Below are positions 45,161-54,290 of a DNA stretch of 64,000 bases, piece after piece. Below the pieces are notes generated by a model. That model was not told the origin of the DNA and made no database searches. It saw nothing but the letters and a program-made list of their open reading frames with translations. The DNA is from Neisseriaceae bacterium HSC-16F19 (lineage in GTDB: Bacteria > Pseudomonadota > Gammaproteobacteria > Burkholderiales > Neisseriaceae): assembly GCF_024171525.1 (NCBI RefSeq), contig NZ_JALJZY010000003.1:62001-126000 (forward strand), read 5' to 3'. Each line of letters begins with the position of its first letter. Within the stretch, counting starts at the first letter, position 1. The position numbers and the translations under genes are program-made.

Positions 45161-46213
45161 TCAGGCAGCCGCACAAGCCGTTTTAATGGCCTGCAACAAA
45201 TCGTCCACATGCTGCACTTGCGTATCAAAACTGCACATCAACCGCACCGTGCCCTGTTCGTCCCAGTCATAGAAAAAAGTATGCCCTCGCACCTGATCCG
45301 CCACACCCGCCGGCAGGCGTACAAACACGCCGTTGGCTTCGGGCGGATAGGCGAAAGACACGCCTTTAATTTGACGCAAACCCTCGGACAACCGCGCGGC
45401 CATGGCATTGGCGTTCTGTGCATTACGCAGCCATAAACCTTCTTCCAGCAGGGCAATAAATTGTGCCGAAATAAAGCGCATTTTGGAAGCCAGCTGCATA
45501 TTGAGTTTGCGCAGGTATTTCATGCCGTCGGACAAACGTTGCGGATTGAGCACCACCACGCACTCGCCCAGCAGCAAGCCGTTTTTGGTGCCACCAAAAG
45601 ACAGGATATCCACACCCGCATCGGTGGTGATTTCGCGCAACGGAACACCCAAAGCCGCCGCCGCATTGGCCAAACGGGCACCGTCCATATGCACAACCAT
45701 ACCCAACTGATGACAGTAATCCGCAATGGCACGGATTTCGTCTACTGTATAAACCGTACCCAATTCCGTGCTTTGAGTCAGGCTCACCACCAAAGGCTGC
45801 GCTCGGTGCTCAAAGCCGAAGCCATGTGCTTCTTGGGCAATCAATTCCGGCGTGAGCTTGCCGTCTGTCGTTGCCAACGGCCACAGCTTAAATCCACCCA
45901 CCGCTTGCGGCGCAGTGCTTTCATCCTGATTGATATGCGCCGTTTGCGCGCAAATCACCGCGCCCCAGCGCGGCAGGGCCGCCTGCAAAGACAATACATT
46001 AGCACCGGTGCCGTTAAACACCGGAAACGCTTCGGCAGCCTCACTAAACTGTTGTTTGATTAATTCCTGCAACCGGGCGGTGTAAGGGTCACTGCCGTAT
46101 GCGCCCACATGACCGCCGTTGGCTTGGGCAATGGCGGCCATGATTTCGGGGTGCACGCCGGAATAATTGTCGGAAGCGAAAGAATGGGATTGGGAATTGT
46201 GAAGGCGGTTCAT
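45161..46213 (-). CDS. ltaE: Low-specificity L-threonine aldolase
   Basis: A PLP-dependent enzyme that splits L-threonine or L-allo-threonine to glycine and acetaldehyde. The 350-residue protein has the fold type I core, with SDNYSGVHPEIMAAI, VHMDGARLANAAAALG and the PLP lysine in LSFGGTKNGLLLGE. The sequence fits the Beta_elim_lyase group. It opens a minus-strand unit with the YigZ and tsaC genes and lies just outside the restriction island. Confidence 0.88.
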   Translation of the reverse strand: MNRLHNSQSHSFASDNYSGVHPEIMAAIAQANGGHVGAYGSDPYTARLQELIKQQFSEAAEAFPVFNGTGANVLSLQAALPRWGAVICAQTAHINQDESTAPQAVGGFKLWPLATTDGKLTPELIAQEAHGFGFEHRAQPLVVSLTQSTELGTVYTVDEIRAIADYCHQLGMVVHMDGARLANAAAALGVPLREITTDAGVDILSFGGTKNGLLLGECVVVLNPQRLSDGMKYLRKLNMQLASKMRFISAQFIALLEEGLWLRNAQNANAMAARLSEGLRQIKGVSFAYPPEANGVFVRLPAGVADQVRGHTFFYDWDEQGTVRLMCSFDTQVQHVDDLLQAIKTACAAA

Positions 46214-46243
46214 GCTACATCACTCATTCATATAGATAAGATT

Positions 46244-46274
46244 TAGGCCGTCTGAAAGGCTTTCAGACGGCCTA
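46244..46274. terminator. Hairpin of two foreign-dialect DUS between ltaE and the island
   Basis: AGGCCGTCTGAA at 46245-46256 faces its complement at 46262-46273. This is the GCCGTCTGAA dialect of Neisseria sensu stricto, not the AGGCTGCCTGAA used elsewhere in the window. It marks the 3' end of the island's operon and could terminate it. Confidence 0.8.
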
Positions 46275-46301
46275 TAAGAAGCGGAAATTCTAACACAAAT
46301 A

Positions 46302-48863
46302 TTAAGTTGCCTGCCCTTCGTAATCCGCGCGGCTGAGCACCGTATTATACAAGCCCACGGGCATCTGTTCGTGCCGGTTTATCCCCGTATATTCCAAGCT
46401 GGCATCTTCGTAGCGTTTGAATTTATACACCGCATCGTTCATCAAGGCCTCGTTGAACACATTCAGGCGCGTGAGCAGGGCGAAATCGTTTTGCGTTAAG
46501 CCGGTTACGCGGCGGAACAACTCGGGTTCCAATTGCTCGATTACATCGCGCAGGCTGTATTCGCGGTAGTCGGTTAAATACATAAACACCGGAATGCGCG
46601 TGGCAAATTTAATCAGTTTTTCCTGAATCTGTTTGCGCATCGATTTATATTCTTTTTCTTCCGCAGTTAACTGCTTTTTTTCAGACGGCGTTATATCGTC
46701 GCCTTTTTCTTTTTTGGCTTTCTTCACCGCTTCCGATTTGTTGATAATGGTTTCAATCTCTTGGTTAAGCGAACGGAAGCCTTCTATACGCATCAACGCA
46801 TCAAGCGCTTCCTGATTATCCATCAGGCGTTGCAGGGTATCGTTATCCACGTTGACCAGCAAAGCGCTTTCCCAGCGCCGTGCCAGCAGGGTTGCCGTGG
46901 TGCCGCTCATGGCCATATCCAGCACACCTGCCGCATCAATCTGCTTCATACTGCTGCCGTCGTAAGCCAGCACCGGCAAAAAACGGATAAATTCAGCCAC
47001 TTTCTGCTCGGGATTGCGGTTTTCGGCATCCAAACGGCACGAATATTCCGAAATCTGCCGCAAGGCGCGGTTGGGCGCAAAATCGAATACATAGCACTGC
47101 TGTTTCAGCACCGCTTCGTTATTCGGGTTGTCGGCATCGTGCCCGCGCAACACCCACGGCGTTTGCACGCGGAAGGCTGCCTGAAAATAGGTTTCGGGGC
47201 TGGAAGCGTTGCGCAGCATAAAAATGCCCGTCCACGGCGCAACCGAAACACCCGTGGTCAGCTTGCCGCACGACAGGGTAATCGTTTTGCTTGCCAAAGG
47301 GTTGTTGCCCATTGCCGCCTTTACCGGCGGCAAAGCATTCACGCCTATGCCCGCCCCGCTGCCTGCCGCCACAATAACTTGGTATTGGTGGAAAAAACGG
47401 TTGTGCTTTTTTGCCAGCAGATTGCGCATGGCGTGGCACGAAGCCACATTGGGCAGAAACCAAAACGTGTGCGGCAGGTTTTCCAGCAGGTGCACATCGC
47501 TAAACGGCATCGGCGGCTTGTGTTTGCCCATTTTCAGGGTGTCCACCATCATTTCCGGCAGCTTGTTCTGAATAAAATCCAGCCATTTCTGCACCTCGTT
47601 TTCATATACGAAACAGGCCGATTGCCCATCGCCCGTGGCCGAAAAAAACAGGTTCAAATCAAATTCGTCAAACTCGCCTTTACGCGCCACATCCAGCAGG
47701 CTGTCGGGCAGCTGGTAAGTCATCATCACCATTTGCGGCAGCGAAGCATAAGGGTTGGCACCGCTTTCAGGCAGCCATGCGGCCTTGGCCTTCTGTTCGT
47801 CGGAATAAGTCCAGTTGAAAATCTGCTCTTCGATAAATTCGCCCGATGCAATGGCACGGAACGGCGTGCCCGACAAATACAGATAATGGTGCGTGGTAAT
47901 CGGCATATTGCCTTCGTCGAAATCTTTTAAAACTTTGCTTTCGGCAAAATCCTGCTCGTCTTGGTCGGTTTCGCCCTCAAACAAATCTTTGGCGTTTTCT
48001 CGCCATGCGCCGTAATGGTATTCGTCGAAAATCACGCAATCCCAATTGATTTCGTGCGCCCATTCGTTTTTCAGCTTGATGCCGCCGGCCTTGCTTTTGC
48101 CCAAAAAATCCTGAAACGAAGCAAAACACACAATCGGGCGCGATTTATCCGCATTTTGGTATTCCAACACATTGCGCGCCACAAACTGCCAGCCTGCAAA
48201 ATCGGTATGGTTTTGCAAATCTTCCTGCCACGCATTTTGCACGGCGGGCTTAAAGGTAAGAATCAACACCTTGTTCCAGCCCATTTTTTTGGCCAGCTGA
48301 TAAGCGGCAAAGGTTTTGCCGAAACGCATTTTCGCATTCCACAAAAAGCGCGGCGCCTTGCCCCGATTATGCTCGTCGGCTTGAAAAGCGGAAAAATAAG
48401 CCGCCGTTTTGGCCACCGCTTCGGCCTGCTCGGGGCGCATGCCGAAATCAAGCGTGCGCCTTTCATGGTTGCGTTTGCCCGATTTCACTTCCTGCAAGGC
48501 TGCCTGCACGTCTTTCAGACGGCATTGGAACCATTCGGTTAGCGCATCCTTTTCATCGCGGATGCGCGGAAAGCCGTGCTTTTCCAGCACGCGGTGCAAG
48601 TCGTGGTCGGTAAACAGGCTGCCGTCGTGGCGTATGGCGGTTTCATCCAGCTCGATTTTCCAGGTTTGCGCGGGCATTTTTACCGCCTGCATCTGCTCGC
48701 GCACCCGTTGCTCAGCCGTTTGCCGCGTGGTATAGCCCACTTTCAGGCAGCCTTCGAAACGGCTGTCGGAATAGGCGTAAATGCGCGGTGGGTGCAGCGG
48801 AGCGAATGAAAACAGTGCTTTTTCGGATACGGTTTCAGACGGCATCAGGGCGGGTTCAGTCAT
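46302..48863 (-). CDS. GIY-YIG/T5orf172 nuclease-like DEAD/DEAH helicase (restriction-type)
   Basis: An 853-residue protein. Residues about 28-112 resemble the T5orf172/GIY-YIG fold: RIYAYSD, CLKVGYTTR, HDLHRVLEKHGF and TEWFQC. From about 140 it is a superfamily 2 helicase with MRFGKT (179-184, Walker A), VIFDEYHYG (motif II) and LYLSGTPFRA (motif III). TTGVSVAPWTGIFMLRN and QAAFRVQTPW lie in the second half. A lysine-rich coiled coil follows near residues 730-770. It overlaps the methylase gene and is probably the translocating/cleaving subunit of a restriction system. The ATG at 48863 was chosen; a TTG lies two codons before. Confidence 0.85.
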   Translation of the reverse strand: MTEPALMPSETVSEKALFSFAPLHPPRIYAYSDSRFEGCLKVGYTTRQTAEQRVREQMQAVKMPAQTWKIELDETAIRHDGSLFTDHDLHRVLEKHGFPRIRDEKDALTEWFQCRLKDVQAALQEVKSGKRNHERRTLDFGMRPEQAEAVAKTAAYFSAFQADEHNRGKAPRFLWNAKMRFGKTFAAYQLAKKMGWNKVLILTFKPAVQNAWQEDLQNHTDFAGWQFVARNVLEYQNADKSRPIVCFASFQDFLGKSKAGGIKLKNEWAHEINWDCVIFDEYHYGAWRENAKDLFEGETDQDEQDFAESKVLKDFDEGNMPITTHHYLYLSGTPFRAIASGEFIEEQIFNWTYSDEQKAKAAWLPESGANPYASLPQMVMMTYQLPDSLLDVARKGEFDEFDLNLFFSATGDGQSACFVYENEVQKWLDFIQNKLPEMMVDTLKMGKHKPPMPFSDVHLLENLPHTFWFLPNVASCHAMRNLLAKKHNRFFHQYQVIVAAGSGAGIGVNALPPVKAAMGNNPLASKTITLSCGKLTTGVSVAPWTGIFMLRNASSPETYFQAAFRVQTPWVLRGHDADNPNNEAVLKQQCYVFDFAPNRALRQISEYSCRLDAENRNPEQKVAEFIRFLPVLAYDGSSMKQIDAAGVLDMAMSGTTATLLARRWESALLVNVDNDTLQRLMDNQEALDALMRIEGFRSLNQEIETIINKSEAVKKAKKEKGDDITPSEKKQLTAEEKEYKSMRKQIQEKLIKFATRIPVFMYLTDYREYSLRDVIEQLEPELFRRVTGLTQNDFALLTRLNVFNEALMNDAVYKFKRYEDASLEYTGINRHEQMPVGLYNTVLSRADYEGQAT

Positions 48864-50391
48864 TTTCAAGCTCCGTATTCGGCTTAACCATTCTTTCGAT
48901 ATACGCGATTTCTGCTTTTGTTAATCCGTATTTTTCGTAAAGCGCTTTATCTGTCCACGATTGGGAAAAATCCTGCATCGGCACATATTCGTATGCCCGT
49001 TTTGTTGCGTGCTGCGTGTTTTTCTTCAAAGTCAGCATAAAGTGGAAAAAGCGGGTATTGATATACGACATCACATTGCGGCAGATTTGCTCGTTATCGA
49101 ACGGCCCCACAACCAAATAGGTTTCCGTGCACGCAGAATTTTTTCCTGCATATATCGGCTTTACCCAATCTGTTTTGCTATCCCCCGAACCCACGGCATA
49201 CGGCATAATGACTTTGCAGCTGTCTATCCAAGCTGTATTCGCTTTTACCATTTCACGTTTGATATACGCTGTGCCACCGTTCTGATACAGCAACACGTTT
49301 TGGGCATTGGTATAAGGATTGGGATTACCTTTAACATCTGTTGTTAAACCAAAAGGCTTTCTTGAGCTAACCAAATCACTAAATACTTTCTCCTTTTTCG
49401 CCAACACTTTTCTCAAAATACCGATTGCCTCGTTGTAGCGTACGAATACATCTACGCCTTGCTCTTTCAGCGGCCGCCGCATTTGCGAAACCATTTGGCC
49501 GTTTTCATAGGTGCTGATTAAACAGCCTGCATCAGATTGATGGTCTTTCTGCCATAAGAAATAATTCACGCCGCCTTTGATTTCCACACCTGAAAAGCAA
49601 TCAGACGAATTAGGAAAATCGTGAATTTCCGCCAACCGTTTATCATTCAGCATCTCATCACGAAATTCATCCAGCCCTTTGCCGCCTGCAAACCAGCGCG
49701 AAGGGGTAATCATGATTAAATAATCGGGGTTGAGCTTTTTCGCCTGTTGGATAAATTTATGGTAAATCGGCTTGGCGCTGGCTTGTGCGCCCCCGTCGCT
49801 CAACTGATACGGCGGGTTGCCGATAATCACATCAAACTTCATTTCTTTGTTCCAAATCTGTTTTGCCCAAGCGCCGTGGATAAAGGCATAAGCGTGGTTT
49901 TCCAATGCTTCGCTATCGCGGCCGTACACTTCTTCGCTCGCGCCGCAATCGCTGCATCTGCCGTTTTGCCATGTGTGTTCGATGCGGCGGTAAAGTATAT
50001 TGCCGGCGGCATCGTCGAACCCTTCGCACACCGAAAGCGGGCTGTCGGCATTTTTGGCGCAATACACGCTGCGGCGCGACAGCAGTGCGGTCAGTTCGGT
50101 GATGGCGATGCCGTAAAGCTGTTTGGTAAAGATATGGTTCAAACGCGCCTGCAAATCGGGTATTTCCTGCGCCAAGCCTGCAATCAGCCGCTTGGCAATC
50201 TCGCGCAAAAATACGCCGGATTTGCATACGGGGTCTAAAAAACGGGTATCGGGGTTGCACCACAGGCTTTCAGGCAGCCTGTCGAGCATTTGGTTGACCA
50301 ATTCGGGCGGTGTGAATACTTCGTCGTTGGAAAGGTTGGCCAAACAGCTCAACACATCGGGGTTGTATTGATTGACGGGTAAATCAGCCAT
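48856..50391 (-). CDS. Eco57I-type adenine-specific DNA methyltransferase, NPPY subunit
   Basis: A 511-residue protein with the amino-methyltransferase motif NPPY in FDVIIGNPPYQLSDGG (near residue 185). Its SAM motif, TRFLDPVCKSGVFLREI (residues about 45-60), departs from the usual PACGSG. A small CxxC pair lies in GRCSDCGAS. The second half, from about residue 250, is probably a target recognition region. It overlaps the preceding small methyltransferase-like gene by eight bases and the helicase by eight, so all three are translated together. Confidence 0.87.
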   Translation of the reverse strand: MADLPVNQYNPDVLSCLANLSNDEVFTPPELVNQMLDRLPESLWCNPDTRFLDPVCKSGVFLREIAKRLIAGLAQEIPDLQARLNHIFTKQLYGIAITELTALLSRRSVYCAKNADSPLSVCEGFDDAAGNILYRRIEHTWQNGRCSDCGASEEVYGRDSEALENHAYAFIHGAWAKQIWNKEMKFDVIIGNPPYQLSDGGAQASAKPIYHKFIQQAKKLNPDYLIMITPSRWFAGGKGLDEFRDEMLNDKRLAEIHDFPNSSDCFSGVEIKGGVNYFLWQKDHQSDAGCLISTYENGQMVSQMRRPLKEQGVDVFVRYNEAIGILRKVLAKKEKVFSDLVSSRKPFGLTTDVKGNPNPYTNAQNVLLYQNGGTAYIKREMVKANTAWIDSCKVIMPYAVGSGDSKTDWVKPIYAGKNSACTETYLVVGPFDNEQICRNVMSYINTRFFHFMLTLKKNTQHATKRAYEYVPMQDFSQSWTDKALYEKYGLTKAEIAYIERMVKPNTELEND

Positions 50392-51025
50392 GGCCCACCT
50401 CCAAGAAATGCACGGAAGGGTGGGTTTTTAGCGGCTTTAAAATCAAATCTTCGGCATTGCGGCGGCCATCTGAAAACAAATCGGCATCCGTTGTGCCTGT
50501 ATCGTGTTCAATCAATTCACGGTAAACGTAATCGCGCCGCTGTATTTTGCTGCCCACCATCGACCAATGGGCAAATTCAATCGGTGCGCCGTTGTTTTGT
50601 TTTAAAGTGAGCGCATCACCGCACAAGATGTTTTCGGCCAGAATATATTCCGCCGCCCGCAGGCATTCGGTTTTGAAGGTTTTGGGAAAAAGGTTTTGAT
50701 AACGGCTTTGAAAAATTTCCAGTAGGCGTTCGCGGCAGGCGGCCACGTTATCCGGCAACAGTTCGATACCGTAAATGCTGGAAACGGCGATAACGGCATT
50801 GCGCTCATATTCAAGCTGTGATTTGCCGTAGCGTTTGGCGGCAACCGCAAGCTTGCGGCGTAAAATTTCCACCAAAAAATTGCCCGTGCCGCAGGCCGGT
50901 TCCAAAAAGCGGGCATCAATGCGTTCGGTTTGGCTCTGCACCAAATCCAGCATGGCATTGACTTCGCGCTCGTGGGTATAAACTTCGCCGAAATCAGCAA
51001 CACGTTGTTTGGATTTAAGCTGCAT
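50384..51025 (-). CDS. Methyltransferase-like protein with SAM site but no catalytic motif
   Basis: A 213-residue protein with an excellent SAM motif, ARFLEPACGTGNFLVEIL, and a following GIELLPDNVAACRERLLEI and ILCGDALTL. Where an NPPY motif should follow, the sequence reads FAHWSMVGSKIQRRDYVYREL. It therefore looks like the SAM half of an N6-adenine methyltransferase. The next gene provides NPPY but a poor SAM site, so a heterodimer is an attractive idea. It is the first gene of the island's operon. Confidence 0.8.
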   Translation of the reverse strand: MQLKSKQRVADFGEVYTHEREVNAMLDLVQSQTERIDARFLEPACGTGNFLVEILRRKLAVAAKRYGKSQLEYERNAVIAVSSIYGIELLPDNVAACRERLLEIFQSRYQNLFPKTFKTECLRAAEYILAENILCGDALTLKQNNGAPIEFAHWSMVGSKIQRRDYVYRELIEHDTGTTDADLFSDGRRNAEDLILKPLKTHPSVHFLEVGHG

Positions 51026-51134
51026 GGGAACCCCCTATGCGCTTAAACCGCTTTTTTAATATGCGGAAAAAAGATTGCCTGAACAGGCTTGGGATTGTAT
51101 GAGAGAAAAGAAAAAAAGAAGAATAGTTCAGCCT

Positions 51135-51170
<36 letters not shown>

Positions 51171-51171
<1 letters not shown>

Positions 51172-51199
51172 TTTTTTCAATAGAATGCCGCATTGACAA
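51171..51199 (-). promoter_or_regulatory. Possible promoter of the island operon next to the GGCA tract
   Basis: On the minus strand TTGTCA and AAAAAT are 17 bases apart, and the -10 box touches the repeat tract. The transcription start would fall within the repeats. The -10 box is poor, so this is tentative. Confidence 0.35.
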
Positions 51200-51332
51200 G
51201 AAATTTAACATGTTTTTCTCATTTATCAATTATATTTCTGATTAAATCAAATGGTCAGCACTCATTTTAAAATAACTAAGGCTGCCTGAAAACCTGTACT
51301 GTGCATGGTAAAGGTTTTCAGACAGCCTGTTT

Positions 51333-51348
51333 GGTTTCACGTGAAACA
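51333..51348. other. parS site (one mismatch)
   Basis: GGTTTCACGTGAAACA differs from the ParB-binding consensus TGTTTCACGTGAAACA only in its first base. It is the first of two sites whose centres are 34 bases apart. Confidence 0.85.
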
Positions 51349-51366
51349 TTTTAAAGTGCCGCCGAA

Positions 51367-51382
51367 TGTTTCACGTGAAACA
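51367..51382. other. parS site (perfect)
   Basis: TGTTTCACGTGAAACA is an exact 16-bp match to the chromosomal parS consensus bound by ParB, just after the etfA stop. parS sites cluster near the origin in most bacteria that use ParABS. Confidence 0.92.
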
Positions 51383-51384
51383 CA

Positions 51385-52320
51385 TCAACTGTTCAGCGCG
51401 TTCACCAATTCCGGTACCGCAGTAAACAAATCGGCCACCAGACCGTAATCGGCGACATTGAAAATCGGCGCTTCCGGGTCTTTATTGATAGCCACGATCA
51501 CTTTGCTGTCCTGCATGCCGGCAATATGCTGGATAGCACCGGAAATGCCCACCGCGATATACAGCTCGGGCGCTACCACTTTGCCGGTTTGGCCGACTTG
51601 GTAGTCATTGGGCGCGTAACCGGCGTCTACCGCAGCGCGGGAAGCGCCAATGGCGGCACCCAGTTTGTCTGCCAACGGCGTCAGTACGCTATTGAACTGT
51701 TCGGCATTGGCCAAGGCGCGGCCGCCGGAAACGATGACGCGGGCTTGAGTCAATTCGGGGCGGTCGGATTGGGTCAATTCGCGGCCGACAAAACGACTCA
51801 GGTTTTGTGCGCTGGTGGCGGCCACATTTTCCACTGTCGCATTGCCGCCACTGGCCGCCGCCGCCTCAAACGCGGTGGCACGGAAGGTCAGTACCAATTT
51901 GCCGCCGTTGGATTTCACAGTGGCAAAGGCATTGCCGGCGTACACCGGGCGTACAAAGGTGTTGGCATCCACCACTTCGGTCAAGTCGGAAACCTGGGCG
52001 CAATCCAGCAAAGCGGCCACGCGCGGCAGCAGGTTTTTACCGGCAGCAGTGGCCGTGGCGCCGATGTGGTCGTAAGCTGCGGCCAGCTGTACCACCAACG
52101 GGGCGATTTCTTCGGCCAGGCCATGCTCGTAATGCTCGGCTTCGGCCAACAAGACTTTGGCCACACCGGCCACTTGTTTGGCTTCCTCGGCCACGGCAGC
52201 GGCCTGCTTACCGGCCACCAATACATGGACTTCGCCCAATTTTTGCGCCGCGCTCACTGCATGCAGGGTGGCGGGATTCAGTTTTTGATTGTCGTGTTCG
52301 GCAATAATCAATACGCTCAT
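51385..52320 (-). CDS. etfA: Electron transfer flavoprotein, alpha subunit
   Basis: The FAD-carrying half of ETF, which takes electrons from acyl-CoA and other dehydrogenases and passes them to the quinone pool. The 311-residue protein has the C-terminal FAD domain with VGQTGKVVAPELYIAVGISG, AIQHIAGMQDSKVIVAINKD and IFNVADYGLVADLF. AAGGAG precedes the ATG. It follows etfB with a 10-base gap. Confidence 0.95.
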   Translation of the reverse strand: MSVLIIAEHDNQKLNPATLHAVSAAQKLGEVHVLVAGKQAAAVAEEAKQVAGVAKVLLAEAEHYEHGLAEEIAPLVVQLAAAYDHIGATATAAGKNLLPRVAALLDCAQVSDLTEVVDANTFVRPVYAGNAFATVKSNGGKLVLTFRATAFEAAAASGGNATVENVAATSAQNLSRFVGRELTQSDRPELTQARVIVSGGRALANAEQFNSVLTPLADKLGAAIGASRAAVDAGYAPNDYQVGQTGKVVAPELYIAVGISGAIQHIAGMQDSKVIVAINKDPEAPIFNVADYGLVADLFTAVPELVNALNS

Positions 52321-52330
52321 GCGAATCTCC

Positions 52331-53080
52331 TTAAATCACTTTGGCTTCGTTTTTCAGTTTGGCAACCAGCTCGGCCACATCGGCTACTTTCACACCGCCG
52401 CTGCGCGCTTTGGGCTCGGCCACAGATACCTGTACCAGCTTGGGTTCGATATTGACACCCAAGTCGGCCACGCTCAGTTTTTCCAAAGGCTTTTTCTTGG
52501 CCTGCATGATATTGGGTAATTTCACATAACGCGGTTCATTCAAACGCAAATCAGTGCTGATAACTGCGGGCAGTTTCAGGGCCACGGTTTCCAAGCCGCC
52601 GTCGATTTCACGCGTTACCTGCACCTCATCGGCACCCAATTCCACTTTGCTGGCAAATGTGGCCTGCGGCGCATTGATCAAAGCAGCCAGCATTTGGGCG
52701 GTTTGGTTGGCGTCGTCGTCAATGGCTTGTTTACCCAACAGATACAGCTGTGCCTGTTCTTTGTCGGCCAAGGCTTTGAGCAGCTTGGCCACGGCCAAAG
52801 GCTCCAGCTTGGCATCGGTTTCAACATGGATGGCGCGGTCGGCACCCATGGCCAAGGCAGTACGCAGGGTTTCTTCGCATTGTTTGACACCGAAAGACAC
52901 CGCCACGATTTCGCTGAGCTTGCCGGCTTCTTTCAGACGCACGGCTTCTTCCACAGCGATTTCGTCAAACGGGTTCATGGACATTTTGACATTGCCGATG
53001 TCCACATCGGAACCATCGGCTTTCACGCGTACTTTAACGTTGAAATCGACAACGCGTTTTACGGCAACCAGTGCTTTCAT
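52331..53080 (-). CDS. etfB: Electron transfer flavoprotein, beta subunit
   Basis: The AMP-binding partner of EtfA, 249 residues. MKALVAVKRVVDFNVKVRVK, NPFDEIAVEEAVRLKEAG and the recognition loop ending LPNIMQAKKKPLEKL are typical. A strong AAGGAGG lies upstream of the ATG. The upstream 53081-53410, shared with the divergent trmO, holds one uptake sequence and no other recognised signal. Confidence 0.95.
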   Translation of the reverse strand: MKALVAVKRVVDFNVKVRVKADGSDVDIGNVKMSMNPFDEIAVEEAVRLKEAGKLSEIVAVSFGVKQCEETLRTALAMGADRAIHVETDAKLEPLAVAKLLKALADKEQAQLYLLGKQAIDDDANQTAQMLAALINAPQATFASKVELGADEVQVTREIDGGLETVALKLPAVISTDLRLNEPRYVKLPNIMQAKKKPLEKLSVADLGVNIEPKLVQVSVAEPKARSGGVKVADVAELVAKLKNEAKVI

Positions 53081-53410
53081 CTAACCTCCTTAAATGGGAA
53101 ACGGAAAAACATGGGATTAATGCGGGTGTCTGGCCAGGCATTCAGCCCAAAACAGCTTGAATATGGCTTTAAACACTCCGCTAAAACAGGTAGCGGCTTG
53201 CAGTTTCTGCTTTGGTTAACAATAATTGTGCCCATTTTTGCGGTGGCGCACAAGAACAGTTTTTTTGTGCCGCAAGGCAGAACAAAAAAGGCGCTTTTTG
53301 GCCTTTTCAGGCTGCCTGAAAACAGATTTTCCACTCTTTTTGCTGTTTTTTCGCGGTAATCGTGTCTTGCTGTGCCACAATGCCGTTTTCCCCCTTTTCC
53401 CCGATAGATA

Positions 53411-54112
53411 ATGAATACCTTCAGTCATAGCCTCGAAGCCATCGGTTTTGTGGTTTCGCCCTACAAACAGAAATTCGGCATCGCCCGCCAACCGGGTTTG
53501 GTGCCTGCATCGAAGATTGTGCTGCAATTGCTGCCGCAATACAGCGCCGATTGCGTACGCGGTTTGGAGGGCTTCAGCCATGTGTGGCTGCAATTTGTAT
53601 TTCACGGGGTTGTCGATGAAGGCTGGGCGCCTTTGGTGCGGCCGCCGCGTTTGGGCGGCAAACAAAAAATGGGCGTGTTTGCCACCCGCAGCCCGCACCG
53701 GCCCAATCATTTGGGTTTGTCTTTATTGAAACTGGAAGGCGTTGAAAGCGGCAAAAACGTGTGCCTGCATTTGAGCGGCGCAGATTTGCTTGACGGCACG
53801 CCGGTTGTGGACATCAAACCCTATATTCCGTTTGTGGAAGCCAAAACGGATGCTTTGAGCCATTATATCGACGGCCCGCCGCCTTTATTGCAGGTCAGCT
53901 GGTCCCCAAAAGCACAGGCAAGTGCCAAGGCATACGGTTTGGATGCGGATTTTTTGTTGTTGGCCGAACAAAGCATTGCCCAAGACCCGCGTCCGGCTTA
54001 TCAGGACTTGCCGCAACGGGTTTATGTGATGCAATTGGCAGATATGGACATTGCTTTTCAGATTACAGAAGGCGAAGCCTTGATTGTGGACATAGACAAA
54101 AGCGCTTCTTAA
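53411..54112 (+). CDS. trmO: tRNA (N6-threonylcarbamoyladenosine37-N6)-methyltransferase TrmO
   Basis: It methylates t6A at position 37 of tRNA-Thr to m6t6A. The 233-residue protein has the TsaA/VirR barrel with GFVVSPYKQKFGIARQPG, GLEGFSHVWLQFVFH, the signature GVFATRSPHRPNHLGLSLL and LLDGTPVVDIKPYIPF. It links in function to tsaC, which makes the t6A precursor elsewhere in the window. It is divergent from etfB. Confidence 0.92.
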   Translation: MNTFSHSLEAIGFVVSPYKQKFGIARQPGLVPASKIVLQLLPQYSADCVRGLEGFSHVWLQFVFHGVVDEGWAPLVRPPRLGGKQKMGVFATRSPHRPNHLGLSLLKLEGVESGKNVCLHLSGADLLDGTPVVDIKPYIPFVEAKTDALSHYIDGPPPLLQVSWSPKAQASAKAYGLDADFLLLAEQSIAQDPRPAYQDLPQRVYVMQLADMDIAFQITEGEALIVDIDKSAS

Positions 54113-54116
54113 TAAC

Positions 54117-54290
54117 GGTTTTATATATATAAAAAGATGTAGATGATATTGAAGGCATAACTTATGTGGATAAATCGTTTTTAATTGCTAAAACAAGTTA
54201 ATAGCCCTTGCAAACCCGTCCTTGGGGTGTGATGATAAGTTGTGCATAAATGTGCATTTCCGCCGCTGTTTTCAGGCAGCCTGTGCATAA
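54117..54290. other. Candidate replication origin (oriC): AT-rich stretch and three DnaA boxes
   Basis: TGTGGATAA at 54165-54173 and TGTGCATAA at 54241-54249 and 54282-54290 are exact matches, on the minus strand, to the DnaA box TTATNCACA. All have the same orientation. An AT-rich stretch with TTTATATATATAAAAAGA at 54119-54136 adjoins them, as a duplex unwinding element would. About two such boxes are expected by chance in the whole window. parS sites lie 2.8 kb away, and genes diverge from about 53.2 kb. Confidence 0.55.

Noticed and set aside
46761..47930. A 389-codon plus-strand frame inside the helicase gene
   Set aside because: Antisense of a gene with clear helicase motifs; it has no recognisable signature.
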